The translations under genes and the position numbers were made by a program. A stretch of 64,000 nt of DNA from an uncultured Desulfobacteraceae bacterium (GTDB lineage: Bacteria > Desulfobacterota > Desulfobacteria > Desulfobacterales > UBA5852): NCBI GenBank assembly GCA_913060875.1, contig CAJXSL010000007.1, positions 1-64,000 on the forward strand, given 5' to 3'. The notes beneath the pieces were generated by a model, which worked only from the letters and a program-made list of their open reading frames with translations, did no database searches and was not told the origin of the DNA. Below are positions 1 to 8,403 of the stretch, in pieces (positions within the stretch are counted from its first letter, which is position 1; every line of letters starts with the position of its first letter).

Positions 1-77
1 CAAGCGACGAGGAGTGAGGCGTACACCAGGTACGCCGCAGCGACGAGAAGCGCCGGGCAACGCCGATATTGGGCCAA
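1..77. repeat. 77-bp direct repeat, copy 1
   Basis: Bases 1-77 recur exactly at 186-262. Inside each copy GGCGTAC-accag-GTACGCC forms a 7-bp hairpin. The copy may continue to the left of the window. Nature unknown; probably part of a dispersed intergenic element. Confidence 0.85.
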
Positions 78-151
78 GACTTACCCACCACGTGTAATCC
101 CTCTGCTCTCTGTGATAGTTTGCAAAATTCCCAAAGTTACATCCCCAATCC

Positions 152-275
152 GTCGGATGCGCCATTGGTCCAAGATCAAGGCGCCCAAGCGACGAGGAGT
201 GAGGCGTACACCAGGTACGCCGCAGCGACGAGAAGCGCCGGGCAACGCCGATATTGGGCCAATGGCGCATCCGAC
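152..275. repeat. Palindrome-flanked repeat unit (copy 2 of the 77-bp repeat)
   Basis: The second 77-bp copy (186-262) sits in a unit whose ends are a perfect 17-bp inverted repeat, GTCGGATGCGCCATTGG at 152-168 and its complement at 259-275. The unit abuts the stop of the downstream ABC ATPase gene at 275. It could fold as one long stem and act as a transcription stop or be a MITE-like insertion. Confidence 0.7.
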
Positions 276-1060
276 TAGTCTTCGCCGATATAGGCCTCGA
301 TGACCTTCGCATTCGCCGCCACCTCCTCGGGGCGGCCGGCGCCGATCAACTGGCCGAAATCGAGCACGTAGATTTGGTCGGAAATATCCATCACCACGCC
401 GAGGTCGTGCTCCACGAGAACAACGGTGATCTCACGCTCCTTCTGGATATCCATGATGAAGCGCACCATGTCTTCCTTTTCTTCGATGTTCATGCCCGCC
501 ATGGGTTCGTCCAGCAGCAGGATCTGGGGCCCCATGGTCAGCGCCCGGGCCACCTCGACCCGCTTCTGGACACCGTAACTCAAGCTGCCCACGGTGCTCT
601 TGCGGTAGGGTTCCAGTTCCATGAAATCGATGACGTCTTCGACATAGCCCCGGTTTTCCGCTTCCATCCGGGAGGCCCGGCCGAAATAGACCAGGGCGTG
701 GAAAAAGCTGTAGCGGAGCTTCTGGTGGCGGGCCAGCATCAGGTTGTCAAGTACGGTCATGCCGCTGAAAAGCTCGATGTTCTGGAAGGCGCGTGAGATA
801 CCCAGATTGGAAACCTGGTGGGGTGACGCGTGGGTCAGCCGGCGTTTGCCGAAATGGATCTCGCCCCGGGTGGGGTGGTAAAATCCGGAAATACAGTTCA
901 GCAAACTCGTCTTGCCGGCACCGTTGGGTCCGATGATCGACGTGATCAGGCCCGGTTCGATGGTGATGTCCACCTTGGAAAGGGCGCGCAGGCCACCGAA
1001 ATCCAGGGTGGCCGATTCAATTTTCAGGATATCCGGGGACAGATTTGCGTTATTTCCCAT
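275..1060 (-). CDS. livG: Branched-chain amino acid ABC transporter ATP-binding protein, LivG type
   Basis: Cytoplasmic ATPase subunit of a Liv-type (branched-chain amino acid or related substrate) importer. In 261 residues I see Walker A GPNGAGKT at 44-51, the signature SYGVQ at about 161-165, Walker B ILLLDEP at about 180-186 and the switch His in VEHD. The NISRAFQNIELF-like stretch and the GPQILLLDEPMAGMN stretch are typical of LivG rather than LivF. No permease, binding protein or livF lies in the visible part; its partners could lie beyond the left edge, but nothing Liv-like is upstream, so it may be the last kept gene of an operon or a separately placed one. The start is the only ATG that leaves the full N-domain; its ribosome site is weak. 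Substrate cannot be told. Confidence 0.85.
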   Translation of the reverse strand: MGNNANLSPDILKIESATLDFGGLRALSKVDITIEPGLITSIIGPNGAGKTSLLNCISGFYHPTRGEIHFGKRRLTHASPHQVSNLGISRAFQNIELFSGMTVLDNLMLARHQKLRYSFFHALVYFGRASRMEAENRGYVEDVIDFMELEPYRKSTVGSLSYGVQKRVEVARALTMGPQILLLDEPMAGMNIEEKEDMVRFIMDIQKEREITVVLVEHDLGVVMDISDQIYVLDFGQLIGAGRPEEVAANAKVIEAYIGED

Positions 1061-1596
1061 AGATAGCTCAGCTCACGGACCAGCCCATCCCGCCTAAAGT
1101 TGCCGGCTTAAACGGTCGGGCGATGCCTGGGTAACGTGAAAAACCCTGATGAAATTCCAGGCGTTTCAACTTCGCCAGGGTTGGGCAGGAAGAAAAAAAA
1201 CATGGTATCCGGGTCCTTTGAACACGTCCGCGTCAATGATGTCCCCTTGTTTTCGGGGGGTTTTGATGACCCGCAATCGTCATCTCAGCCAGTGTAATCG
1301 CCACCGTGTTCTTGGGCAAAATCTTGAATCACCACAGTAAATGAATAATATTCATTTGGTATATTTCTCCCTATATTTTATTTTTCATTTAGTCAAGCAA
1401 TTTTTCCATATTCGCCAATATGAATTATATGCTTGTAATTATTGTTTTTTTATTATAGTAGGTGGTTTTTGAAAAATTGTGGTGGCAAGATGGACTTGAC
1501 CGACCGGCCGTTAGTCCAGATAGGATTCCACATTCGCGGCCCGAAGGCCACGAATGCTTTTTGACGAAACCACAGTTCGCTGATTCAAACTGTGGG
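1061..1596. other. Intergenic, AT-rich, no gene seen
   Basis: About 535 bases without a convincing gene. Positions 1335-1460 are strongly AT-rich, unlike the flanking genes. No terminator or known regulatory motif was recognised. Confidence 0.5.
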
Positions 1597-2247
1597 CTAC
1601 AGAATGACCACTTTTTTGACCGCCTTCACCGCATCCTCCGGATCGTCAATCACCTGCAGAATGTCAATATCGTCAGGCGATATCAACGCCTCCTTCAGAA
1701 GCCGGGACCGGATCCAGTCGATCAGCCCGCCCCAGTAATCAGACCCCATCAGGATGACGGGCAGGGGGCGGATGCGATGCGTCTGGATGAGGGTTACCGC
1801 TTCGAACAGTTCATCCAGCGTGCCAAAACCGCCCGGCATGATAATGTAGGCCATGGCGTATTTGATGAACATGACTTTGCGGATGAAAAAGTAGTGAAAC
1901 TGAAGCTGAATATTGGCATAGGGGTTGGGCTTTTGCTCGAAAGGCAGGTTGATGTTGAGGCCCACGGAAACGCCATCCGCTTCAGCCGCCCCCTTGTTGG
2001 CGGCTTCCATGATGCCGCCGCCCCCGCCCGTGATGACGGCAAAGTTTTCCTTGGCGAAGAGGGCCGCCGTATCCACCGCCTTCTGATAGGCCGGGTCATC
2101 CGGCTCGGTGCGGGCCGATCCGAAAATGCTCACCGCCGGGCCCAGATCGTGGAGTTTCTCGACCCCCTCGACGAATTCGCCCATGATCCGAAACAACCGC
2201 CAGGATTCGCCCAGTTTCAAGTCATCGATAACGAACTGCTTTTCCAT
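1597..2247 (-). CDS. LOG family protein (TIGR00730-type nucleotide 5'-monophosphate phosphoribohydrolase)
   Basis: A 216-residue Rossmann-type cytosolic protein. It carries the LOG family signatures GGGGGIMEA at about 74-82 and PGGFGTLDE at about 138-146, which hold the catalytic Arg/Glu region of enzymes that release a base from a nucleoside monophosphate (cytokinin-activating in plants and actinobacteria). In anaerobic bacteria the physiological substrate is generally unknown. The start is supported by a GGATTA-type ribosome site. It stands alone, transcribed away from the ptsH-ptsI pair. Length is slightly above the usual 180-200 residues because of an N-terminal extension of about 35 residues. 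Confidence 0.88.
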   Translation of the reverse strand: MEKQFVIDDLKLGESWRLFRIMGEFVEGVEKLHDLGPAVSIFGSARTEPDDPAYQKAVDTAALFAKENFAVITGGGGGIMEAANKGAAEADGVSVGLNINLPFEQKPNPYANIQLQFHYFFIRKVMFIKYAMAYIIMPGGFGTLDELFEAVTLIQTHRIRPLPVILMGSDYWGGLIDWIRSRLLKEALISPDDIDILQVIDDPEDAVKAVKKVVIL

Positions 2248-2405
2248 ATTTAATCCTTTCCATCGGTGTCGAGAGCGGCTCTTCGGGAGGGAAGGAACTT
2301 TATCCGACCGGGTGAAGGCCTCCCGGGTTACGGCTTGATATTGCCAAACCGACCATTTTAGTATATATGAATTTGTTTTTTTACCCAGAGTGGAACAATG
2401 TGCCC

Positions 2406-2687
2406 ATGAACCTTTCCCAACCAGATTTGCATCGCCCCGTGGTGATCGTCAACGAGCTTGGCTTGCACGCTCGTTCCGCCGCCAAGATAGCGGAAGTGGC
2501 CCAGAATGCAAAGCACAAAGTCTGGATTGCCAGAGATACAGAAAAGGTGGATGCCGCCAGTATCATCGATCTGCTGACATTGGGCTGCATCAAGGGAACC
2601 GAAATCGTGGTCTGCATCGAAAGCCCGGCAGATCAGCCCATCCTGAATCAGATCATCGACCTGGTGGAAGCCGGGTTTGGAGAGTAA
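2406..2687 (+). CDS. ptsH: Phosphocarrier protein HPr
   Basis: A 93-residue cytoplasmic HPr. The phosphorylated His is His21 in NELGLHARSA, and the Ser region reads DAASIIDLL, close to the HPr regulatory-serine motif. A longer reading from 2367 is possible, but the ATG at 2406 gives the normal family length. It is followed after 6 bases by enzyme I. No EII permease is in the window, so the pair may serve a regulatory PTS or a distant permease. Confidence 0.92.
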   Translation: MNLSQPDLHRPVVIVNELGLHARSAAKIAEVAQNAKHKVWIARDTEKVDAASIIDLLTLGCIKGTEIVVCIESPADQPILNQIIDLVEAGFGE

Positions 2688-2693
2688 GCAGCC

Positions 2694-4469
2694 ATGCTGC
2701 CCACCGAAGCCCAGGAATTTAAACTAACCGGAATCGGCGCGTCCCCCGGCATTTGTATCGGCAAAGCCTATTTGGTGGACCGCGAGGGCGTCAAGGTCGT
2801 TCCCAAGTATTTCATCAATCCCGACCGCACGGCCAACGAAATCAACCGCTTCAAAAAAGCCGTCGTCAAGGCCAAGGAAGACCTGCGCCAGATCATCAGC
2901 CGAATGCCCGAGGATCTGCAGCATCAGACCAATATCCTCGAAACCCACCTGCTGCTGTTTGACGACAAGATGCTTTTCGGGCGCACCATCGATTTTATCG
3001 ACCAGGACAAGGTCAATGCGGAATGGGCCCTGAAAACCGTGGTCGGCCAGATCAAGAGCATGTTCCGCAGCATGGAGGACGCCTACCTCAAGGAGCGGGT
3101 CTCCGACATCATTCATGTTTCCGACCGCATCATGCACTACCTGACCGGTGCGGAGGCCGTGAAGATCTCCGAGATCGACAAGCGCGTCATCCTGGTGGCC
3201 CGCGACCTGTCGCCGGCCGACACCAGCCAGATCCAGCTGGAGCGCATCAAGGGATTTCTCACCGATGTCGGCGGGAAAACCTCCCACACCGGCATCATTG
3301 CCCGCACCCTCGATATTCCGGCCGTCCTGGGGCTGGTGAACGCCACCGCCCTCATTCGCAACGACGACATCCTGATCGTCGACGGCAACAACGGGGTGGT
3401 CATCATCAACCCCGAAGACCATACCCTTGTCGAATATGAGGAACGCCAGGAGCGCTACGAAGCCTACCGGGCCCGGATCACCCGCGAGAGCCACCTCCAG
3501 GCACTTACGGCCGACGGCGAAGTTATCAAAGTGCAGGGCAATATCGAACTGCCCGAAGAGGTGGTCTCCGTTATCGACAACGGCGGGGACGGCATCGGCC
3601 TGTACCGCACCGAGTTCCAGTACATGAACCGCAGCGAGTTCCCGGACGAGTTCGAGCTGTTCGACAAATATCGCGACGTGGTCGAGGTCATGGCCCCCAA
3701 TCCCGTCACCATCCGCACCCTGGATATCAATGGGGACAAGGCCCTGAGCTATACCAACAACGGCAACGAGGTCAATCCTGTGCTGGGGCTGCGGGCCATA
3801 CGCTACTGCCTGCAGAATCCGGAAGTCTTCCGCACCCAGCTGCGGGCTATCCTGCGGGCCGCCGCCTATGGCAACGTGCGGATCCTCTTCCCCATGATCA
3901 CGGGCTGCGCCGAACTGGAAAATGCCCGCCAAATGCTGAACGAAGCCGCCGAATCGTTGGCCGCCGAAGGGATCGAACACAACCCGGATATCGAAGTCGG
4001 CGTCATGATCGAAGTGCCTTCGGCCGTTATCATGGCCGACCAGCTGGCGGAAAAGTGCGACTTTTTCAGCATCGGCACCAACGACCTGATCCAGTATTCC
4101 CTGGCCATCGACCGCAGCAACCGCAACGTGGCCTACCTATACGACCCGCTGAACCCGGCCATTATCCGCATGGTGAAACATGTGGCGGATGTAGCCCGCA
4201 AAAAGAAAATCCGGGTGGCCATGTGCGGCGAGATGGCGGGGGAGCCGATTCACGTGCCCATTCTCTTGGGACTCGGCATTACCGAATGGAGCATGAACCC
4301 CCACGCCATTCCGGTGGTCAAACGGATGGTCCGCGGGTTGTCCAGTATCGACGCGCGCAAGTTCGTCAAGGAAATTGTCGACCTCACCAGCGCCGAAGAA
4401 ATCAACCGCCTGGCCCGGGAGCGGTTCCGCATCCATATCAACAGCGGCCTGGTCATCAACCAGGAATAA
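2694..4469 (+). CDS. ptsI: Phosphoenolpyruvate-protein phosphotransferase (PTS enzyme I)
   Basis: Transfers phosphate from PEP to HPr in the cytoplasm. 591 residues, close to the usual 570-580. The order is the N-terminal HPr-interacting helical region, the phosphohistidine domain with GGKTSHTG (His198) and the PEP-binding TIM barrel containing GIGLYRTEF, GTNDLIQYSLAIDRSNRN and the Cys in MCGEMAGEP. It starts 6 bases after ptsH, so the two are co-transcribed, and smpB follows at 4525, possibly in the same transcript. Nothing appears broken. Confidence 0.95.
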   Translation: MLPTEAQEFKLTGIGASPGICIGKAYLVDREGVKVVPKYFINPDRTANEINRFKKAVVKAKEDLRQIISRMPEDLQHQTNILETHLLLFDDKMLFGRTIDFIDQDKVNAEWALKTVVGQIKSMFRSMEDAYLKERVSDIIHVSDRIMHYLTGAEAVKISEIDKRVILVARDLSPADTSQIQLERIKGFLTDVGGKTSHTGIIARTLDIPAVLGLVNATALIRNDDILIVDGNNGVVIINPEDHTLVEYEERQERYEAYRARITRESHLQALTADGEVIKVQGNIELPEEVVSVIDNGGDGIGLYRTEFQYMNRSEFPDEFELFDKYRDVVEVMAPNPVTIRTLDINGDKALSYTNNGNEVNPVLGLRAIRYCLQNPEVFRTQLRAILRAAAYGNVRILFPMITGCAELENARQMLNEAAESLAAEGIEHNPDIEVGVMIEVPSAVIMADQLAEKCDFFSIGTNDLIQYSLAIDRSNRNVAYLYDPLNPAIIRMVKHVADVARKKKIRVAMCGEMAGEPIHVPILLGLGITEWSMNPHAIPVVKRMVRGLSSIDARKFVKEIVDLTSAEEINRLARERFRIHINSGLVINQE

Positions 4470-4524
4470 CGCCCGGCAGGGTTCCGGTTTTCCCGACCGG
4501 TCATGGCAACAGGTGGATATCAGC

Positions 4525-4983
4525 ATGAGCCCCGAAGGCATTAAAATCGTCGCCGAGAACCGCAAGGCCCGCTACGACTACCATATCGAAGACAAGTTCG
4601 AGGCCGGCATGGTGCTCATGGGCACCGAGGTCAAATCCCTCCGGCGGGGGCGCTGCAACCTCAAGGACAGCTACGCCCGCATCATCAACGGCGAGGTCTG
4701 GGTGCTCAACATGCACATCGGCCCCTACCCTTTTGCCTACTACAACAATCACGAACCCCGCCGGCAGCGCAAACTGCTGCTGCACAAGTCCGAGATCAAA
4801 AAGCTCTACGGCAAGGTCAACGAGATGGGGTTGAGTCTCATTCCGCTGCGGGTCTATTTCAAAAAGGGCAAGGCCAAGATCCTGATCGCCCTGGCCCGGG
4901 GCAAGAAAAAGCACGACAAGCGCGAGACCATCCGCCGCCGGGACGAACAGCGGGACCTGGATCGGGCCATGCGGCGGTATTAG
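4525..4983 (+). CDS. smpB: SsrA-binding protein SmpB
   Basis: Binds tmRNA and carries it to stalled ribosomes for trans-translation. 152 residues, normal for SmpB. Recognisable parts are the N-terminal IVAENRKARYDY, GTEVKSLR and the SYARI segment of the OB-fold core, then the Lys/Arg-rich C-terminal tail (KKKHDKRETIRRRDEQRDL). The ATG at 4525 has an AGGTGG ribosome site and the family-typical start; upstream in-frame codons would add an unrelated 50-residue extension inside ptsI. Its RNA partner ssrA lies 2.3 kb downstream on the same strand. Confidence 0.96.
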   Translation: MSPEGIKIVAENRKARYDYHIEDKFEAGMVLMGTEVKSLRRGRCNLKDSYARIINGEVWVLNMHIGPYPFAYYNNHEPRRQRKLLLHKSEIKKLYGKVNEMGLSLIPLRVYFKKGKAKILIALARGKKKHDKRETIRRRDEQRDLDRAMRRY

Positions 4984-5203
4984 CGGGGCCAGGGATTCGA
5001 GGTTTCAAGGGGTCGCGGGAAAAACTTGACGGCCTTCAGATGCCCGTTCGATGACGCATTGATCCTTGAGCCAATGCCCTTCCGCCGTGATTGCCTGCCC
5101 GAATTCCTGCCTTATTTTTAATTGTCTGGCAATTCAACGCCTCATCACCAAATGAAGGTTCAACGGCTTGCCAATCACGCCGCCTGAACAGGCAGGATTC
5201 ACC

Positions 5204-5668
5204 ATGAAATGCATTCGCCCCCTATACGAAGTCTTATGCTTCACGGCCTTGGCCGCCTTGCTGTCCATCGGTCTGGCCGGTTGTCAGGGCCTGGGCCTTC
5301 CGCCGCGCACCCACGCCCCTGCGGAGGGCGTCGCCCTGCAGCCCGATGGCCTTATCCAGGGCGTGGTCGACACCGGCGACCTTACGGTGGCCTATGCCTA
5401 TGCGGTCACCTTCGAACCCAAGCGCCAGCTCTACCTCAGCGGCAGGGTGCGCAAAACCCGCTTCCAGGTGGACAGCGTGACCGTCTATCTCCACCTTTTG
5501 GACAGCTCAGGCCACCTCATCGACCGATCGGTCCTCTATGCCTCGGGCAACCGGCGCGATGTCTACTTCCGCCGCCCCAGGACCTTCGACATCACCTTGA
5601 AGTTGCCGGACGGAGTGGCGGCCATTGCCTTCAGCTCGTATGTCAAACTGAGCTCCGGCCGCCGCTAA
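5204..5668 (+). CDS. Putative lipoprotein of unknown function
   Basis: A 154-residue protein whose N-terminus has a positively charged start, a hydrophobic stretch (VLCFTALAALLSIGLAG) and a Cys in the lipobox LAGC, so it is probably a lipid-anchored periplasmic or outer-membrane protein. The remainder looks like one small beta-rich domain and has no motif I recognise. Start chosen at the ATG preceded by GGCAGG and placed just before the signal peptide. It is monocistronic; its 3' end abuts a MITE-like repeat. Confidence 0.75.
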   Translation: MKCIRPLYEVLCFTALAALLSIGLAGCQGLGLPPRTHAPAEGVALQPDGLIQGVVDTGDLTVAYAYAVTFEPKRQLYLSGRVRKTRFQVDSVTVYLHLLDSSGHLIDRSVLYASGNRRDVYFRRPRTFDITLKLPDGVAAIAFSSYVKLSSGRR

Positions 5669-5828
5669 CCCGAACATTTCATGAAATTTTTCTACACAAA
5701 AAATTTCACCCTGCGGGCGCGCCCGAGATGCCCATTGGCGGCGTTATCAGGCGCTTGCGGTACAGGCGTACAGCGGCGCCCCTGATGCCTTGCAAATGAA
5801 CACCTCGAGCGCGTGAAATATCCGTGTT
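5667..5828. repeat. MITE-like repeat family 1, full copy
   Basis: Starts AACCCGAACATTTCATG and ends GCGTGAAATATCCG, imperfect inverted ends of each other. The core contains CACCCTGCGGGCGCG and a GGCGTTATCAGGCGC... GGCGCCCCTGATGCC stem. The same core is found at about 25120-25257 and, inverted, at 53097-53234. Confidence 0.8.
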
Positions 5829-5930
5829 TATCCCTCAACGGCGACTCGATTATCGCCAAATAAAAACCGCCCAAACGCAACAATCGGGTGGCCCCAGAAG
5901 TCCTTCAATGGTATCCATGGTCCGCCTGAC

Positions 5931-6101
5931 TATCCCGAACATTTCATGAAAATTTTTATGCTAATTTATTTTGATGAATATGCTCAGTGTCCTATATAAA
6001 AGTTGCGGCAAAGATATCTTGCAAAACTATGTAGCCGGCGCTTTTCAGAAAGGACCGCATAAATATTGTCACCCTGCGGGCGCGTGAAATATTCGGGTTA
6101 T
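5931..6101. repeat. MITE-like repeat family 1, divergent copy
   Basis: Left end CCCGAACATTTCATGAAAATTTTT and right end CACCCTGCGGGCGCG then TGAAATATTCGGGTTA match family 1, but the middle is different AT-rich sequence. It ends about 30 bases before the EamA gene and so overlaps its promoter region. Confidence 0.7.
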
Positions 6102-6129
6102 AATCGCTCACAGACAGGGAGTGAATGCC

Positions 6130-7095
6130 ATGAAATCCGCCGCCATCGGGAATACCGCCCGATCCGCAACCTTGCAACCGGCAGCCCGGCCTGCCCTAAA
6201 CGCCGCCATGGGGCTTTCCGATTGGCTGCGCATCGCCGTGCTCTCCGTCATCTGGGGCGGCTCCTTTTTCTTTATCGAAGTGGCCGTCACCGATGTCACC
6301 CCATTCACGCTGGTCCTCTGCCGGGTGGGTTTGGCGGCCATCGCCTTGCTGACCTATGGTTTCCTGAACGGGCACCGCCTGCCCAAAAGCCTGTCCCTCT
6401 GGGGCGCCTTCCTGGTCTTGGGACTCCTCAACAACCTGATTCCCTTCAGCCTGATCGTCTGGAGCCAGCAGCACATCCAGAGCAGCCTGGCGTCGATCCT
6501 GAACGCGACTACGCCCATCTTCAGCGTGTTGCTGGCCCACTTCCTGACCCGTGAAGAACGTCTCACCGTCAATCGGGGGGCAGGGGTTTTGCTGGGTTGG
6601 CTGGGGGTGGCCCTGCTGATCGGGGTCGAATCCCTGGAGGGCGTCCATCTGCAAATCATGGGATATGGGGCCGTACTCGTGGCAGCCCTCTCCTATGCCT
6701 GCGCCGCCATCTTCGGTCGCCGTTTCAAGGGCATCCCGCCCGTCACAGTGACAACCGGCATGCTCTGCAGCAGCACCGTCATGCTGATCCCCCTGGTGCT
6801 GATCTTCGAGGATCCCATGGCGCTCCACCCGGGCCTGACCCCCGTGGCCGCCATCCTGGGCCTGTCGCTCGTGAGCACCGCCCTGGCTTACATCATCTAT
6901 TTCCGGGTCCTGTCCACGGCCGGGGCCACCAACCTGCTCCTGGTGACCTTCCTCATCCCCATCAGCGCCAGCATGCTGGGGGTCTTCATCCTGGGGGAGC
7001 GACTGGGCTGGAATGCCCTGGGCGGCATGCTGATGATTTTCGCCGGCCTGGTCGTCATCGACGGCCGTTTGTTAAAAGGGTGGGCAAAACAGTAG
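6130..7095 (+). CDS. EamA/DMT-superfamily transporter
   Basis: Inner-membrane drug/metabolite-type exporter of 321 residues with a run of about ten hydrophobic segments arranged as two EamA repeats (the first around residues 30-155, the second around 180-315). Typical features are SVIWGGSFFFIEVAV in the first helix and the glutamate-bearing ILGERLGWNALGG near the end. Substrate unknown. I take the ATG at 6130 with a CAGGGA ribosome site; a GTG at 6121 is also possible. A divergent MITE-like repeat sits just upstream. Confidence 0.88.
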   Translation: MKSAAIGNTARSATLQPAARPALNAAMGLSDWLRIAVLSVIWGGSFFFIEVAVTDVTPFTLVLCRVGLAAIALLTYGFLNGHRLPKSLSLWGAFLVLGLLNNLIPFSLIVWSQQHIQSSLASILNATTPIFSVLLAHFLTREERLTVNRGAGVLLGWLGVALLIGVESLEGVHLQIMGYGAVLVAALSYACAAIFGRRFKGIPPVTVTTGMLCSSTVMLIPLVLIFEDPMALHPGLTPVAAILGLSLVSTALAYIIYFRVLSTAGATNLLLVTFLIPISASMLGVFILGERLGWNALGGMLMIFAGLVVIDGRLLKGWAKQ

Positions 7096-7201
7096 GCGCA
7101 TAGGCCAGGCAGCCGCATTGGATCGATGGTAAGTTCAGCCGTTTAAGAGTGGTTCCACCCGTCCGGCGACCTGACCATGGCAGGATAAAAAAAGAAATAC
7201 A

Positions 7202-7230
7202 TTGACATTTCAACAATATAGACTTAATTT
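7202..7230 (+). promoter_or_regulatory. Probable sigma-70 promoter of ssrA
   Basis: TTGACA at 7202-7207, a 17-base spacer and TAATTT at 7225-7230. Transcription would start near 7237, about 30 bases before the mature tmRNA 5' end, leaving a leader for RNase P. Confidence 0.65.
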
Positions 7231-7269
7231 ACGCAGGCTTCGGAAGAAGCATGTGTTCTTTGAGAAAAT

Positions 7270-7622
7270 GGGGGCGAAACGGGTTCGACGGGGGCAAAGA
7301 AGCATTGGCTGCATGTCGAGCTTTCCTGTCCGCTCGTAAAACGACGGGAAACTAAATATAATCGCAGACGATTATAACTACGCCGTAGCTGCTTAAGCTA
7401 CCGTCCTTCCAGGCTACTCCTGCGGGCCTGGAAAGGGCGTCGACTAGCGGGATAGCAACGGTTAATGCCTGATGTAACCGAAGCGAAACTCTAATCAGGA
7501 TAAGTCTGAGGGGACCTGGCCCGGAAGGGCCCCGATGGCTGACACTCAAAGTTCGGGATAAGCATGTAGATGCCCATGTGGAATGTTTTCGGACGCGGGT
7601 TCGACTCCCGCCGCCTCCACCA
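7270..7622 (+). ncRNA. ssrA: Transfer-messenger RNA (tmRNA)
   Basis: One-piece tmRNA of 353 nt. The 5' end GGGGGCG pairs with CGCCTCC before the encoded ACCA at 7619-7622, and the T-arm GGGTTCGACTCCC is at 7597-7609. The tag reading frame starts at the resume codon GCA (7364) and encodes ADDYNYAVAA, then TAA at 7394-7396, a normal protease tag. It works with SmpB, encoded at 4525, to release stalled ribosomes. The 3' end is a classic island insertion site and is repeated at 20110. Confidence 0.96.
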
Positions 7623-8015
7623 TTTTCTATTTTATTTCAATTGTTTAAGATACATCACGGCCCTACTCGGTAGAATTCTGGCAAAATTTCAAGCCTTTGC
7701 AAATTTGGTTTCACCCCCAAGGGCCGGCACATGCCTGTAACAATGGTCCACGATCATGCGGGTTGCGGTACGAGACCTCAAGAATAGAAAAGGCCTGCCC
7801 GTCGCAGTAATGGTTGTGTGATCAGGGCCCACAGGAGATACAAACATGCAGCCCGAAAGCATCAAAACACAGGTCCACCAGTTAGTGGACAACCTTCCCG
7901 ACCATGCCACATGGGAAGATGTGATGTACCGCATTTACGTCCGCCAAGCCATCGATGCCGGGATCAAGGACAGTGATGCCGGGCGAACCGTTGACGTTAA
8001 AGAAGTGCGCAAAAG
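7595..8015. repeat. Left 421-bp direct repeat (ssrA 3' end through antitoxin gene)
   Basis: Matches 20110-20530 with about five substitutions. It includes the T-arm and acceptor end of ssrA, the spacer and nearly all of the antitoxin gene. The tmRNA copy here is intact. Confidence 0.92.
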
Positions 8016-8034
8016 GTTTGGCCTTCCGGCGTGA
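7846..8034 (+). CDS. Antitoxin of a RelE/ParE-type toxin-antitoxin pair
   Basis: A 62-residue protein (MQPESIKTQVHQLVDNLP...) with the length and charge pattern of addiction-module antitoxins; residues 22-40 resemble a short DNA-binding or dimerisation helix pair, but no family name can be assigned with certainty. AGGAG sits 8 bases before the ATG. Its stop overlaps the toxin start (GTGA), so the two are translationally coupled. A second copy lacking the last four residues and lacking a toxin lies at 20361. Confidence 0.75.
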   Translation: MQPESIKTQVHQLVDNLPDHATWEDVMYRIYVRQAIDAGIKDSDAGRTVDVKEVRKRFGLPA

Positions 8035-8318
8035 GAGTTCATTGGACCAACAACGCGGTTGACCACCTGATCAATATCTACGAATACATCGCACTGAACT
8101 CACCCACCTATGCCAAACAAATGGTAGACAGGATAACCCGGCGTTCAGTTCAGATGGCCGAGCATCCGCTATCTGGCCGCAAAGTTCCGGAATACTCGGC
8201 CGAAGATGTCCGCGAGTTGATCGAAAAGCCCTACCGCATCATCTACCGCACAAAAGTCGACCAAATCGACGTCCTTGCCGTTCTTCACGGCGCCCAACTA
8301 TTGCCCGACAAAATTTAA
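8031..8318 (+). CDS. RelE/ParE-family toxin
   Basis: A 95-residue toxin-like protein with the ParE/RelE layout: N-terminal VHWTNNAVDHLINIYEYIA helix pair, then HPLSGRKVPEY, REL and the C-terminal YRIIYRTKVDQIDVLAVLHG strand segment. Members inhibit gyrase (ParE) or cut mRNA on ribosomes (RelE); the ...LAVLHGAQLLP end is more ParE-like. It starts with GTG inside the antitoxin stop. The pair sits immediately after ssrA and probably stabilises the island. Confidence 0.85.
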   Translation: MRVHWTNNAVDHLINIYEYIALNSPTYAKQMVDRITRRSVQMAEHPLSGRKVPEYSAEDVRELIEKPYRIIYRTKVDQIDVLAVLHGAQLLPDKI

Positions 8319-8403
8319 GCGTAAAAAAATGTTAGGTAGAGTAGAGGGCAGGCGTCTCGCAACCGGGCGGGTAAAGGCGGGTAAAGTAAAGGCGAATAAA
8401 GGC

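Noticed and set aside
2724-3980. 418-codon open frame antisense to ptsI
   Set aside because: Antisense frame kept open by the high GC of the third codon positions of ptsI; the product is low in complexity and has no start signal. Same reasoning for the long antisense frames at 38573-40000, 41304-42602 and 45540-46643.
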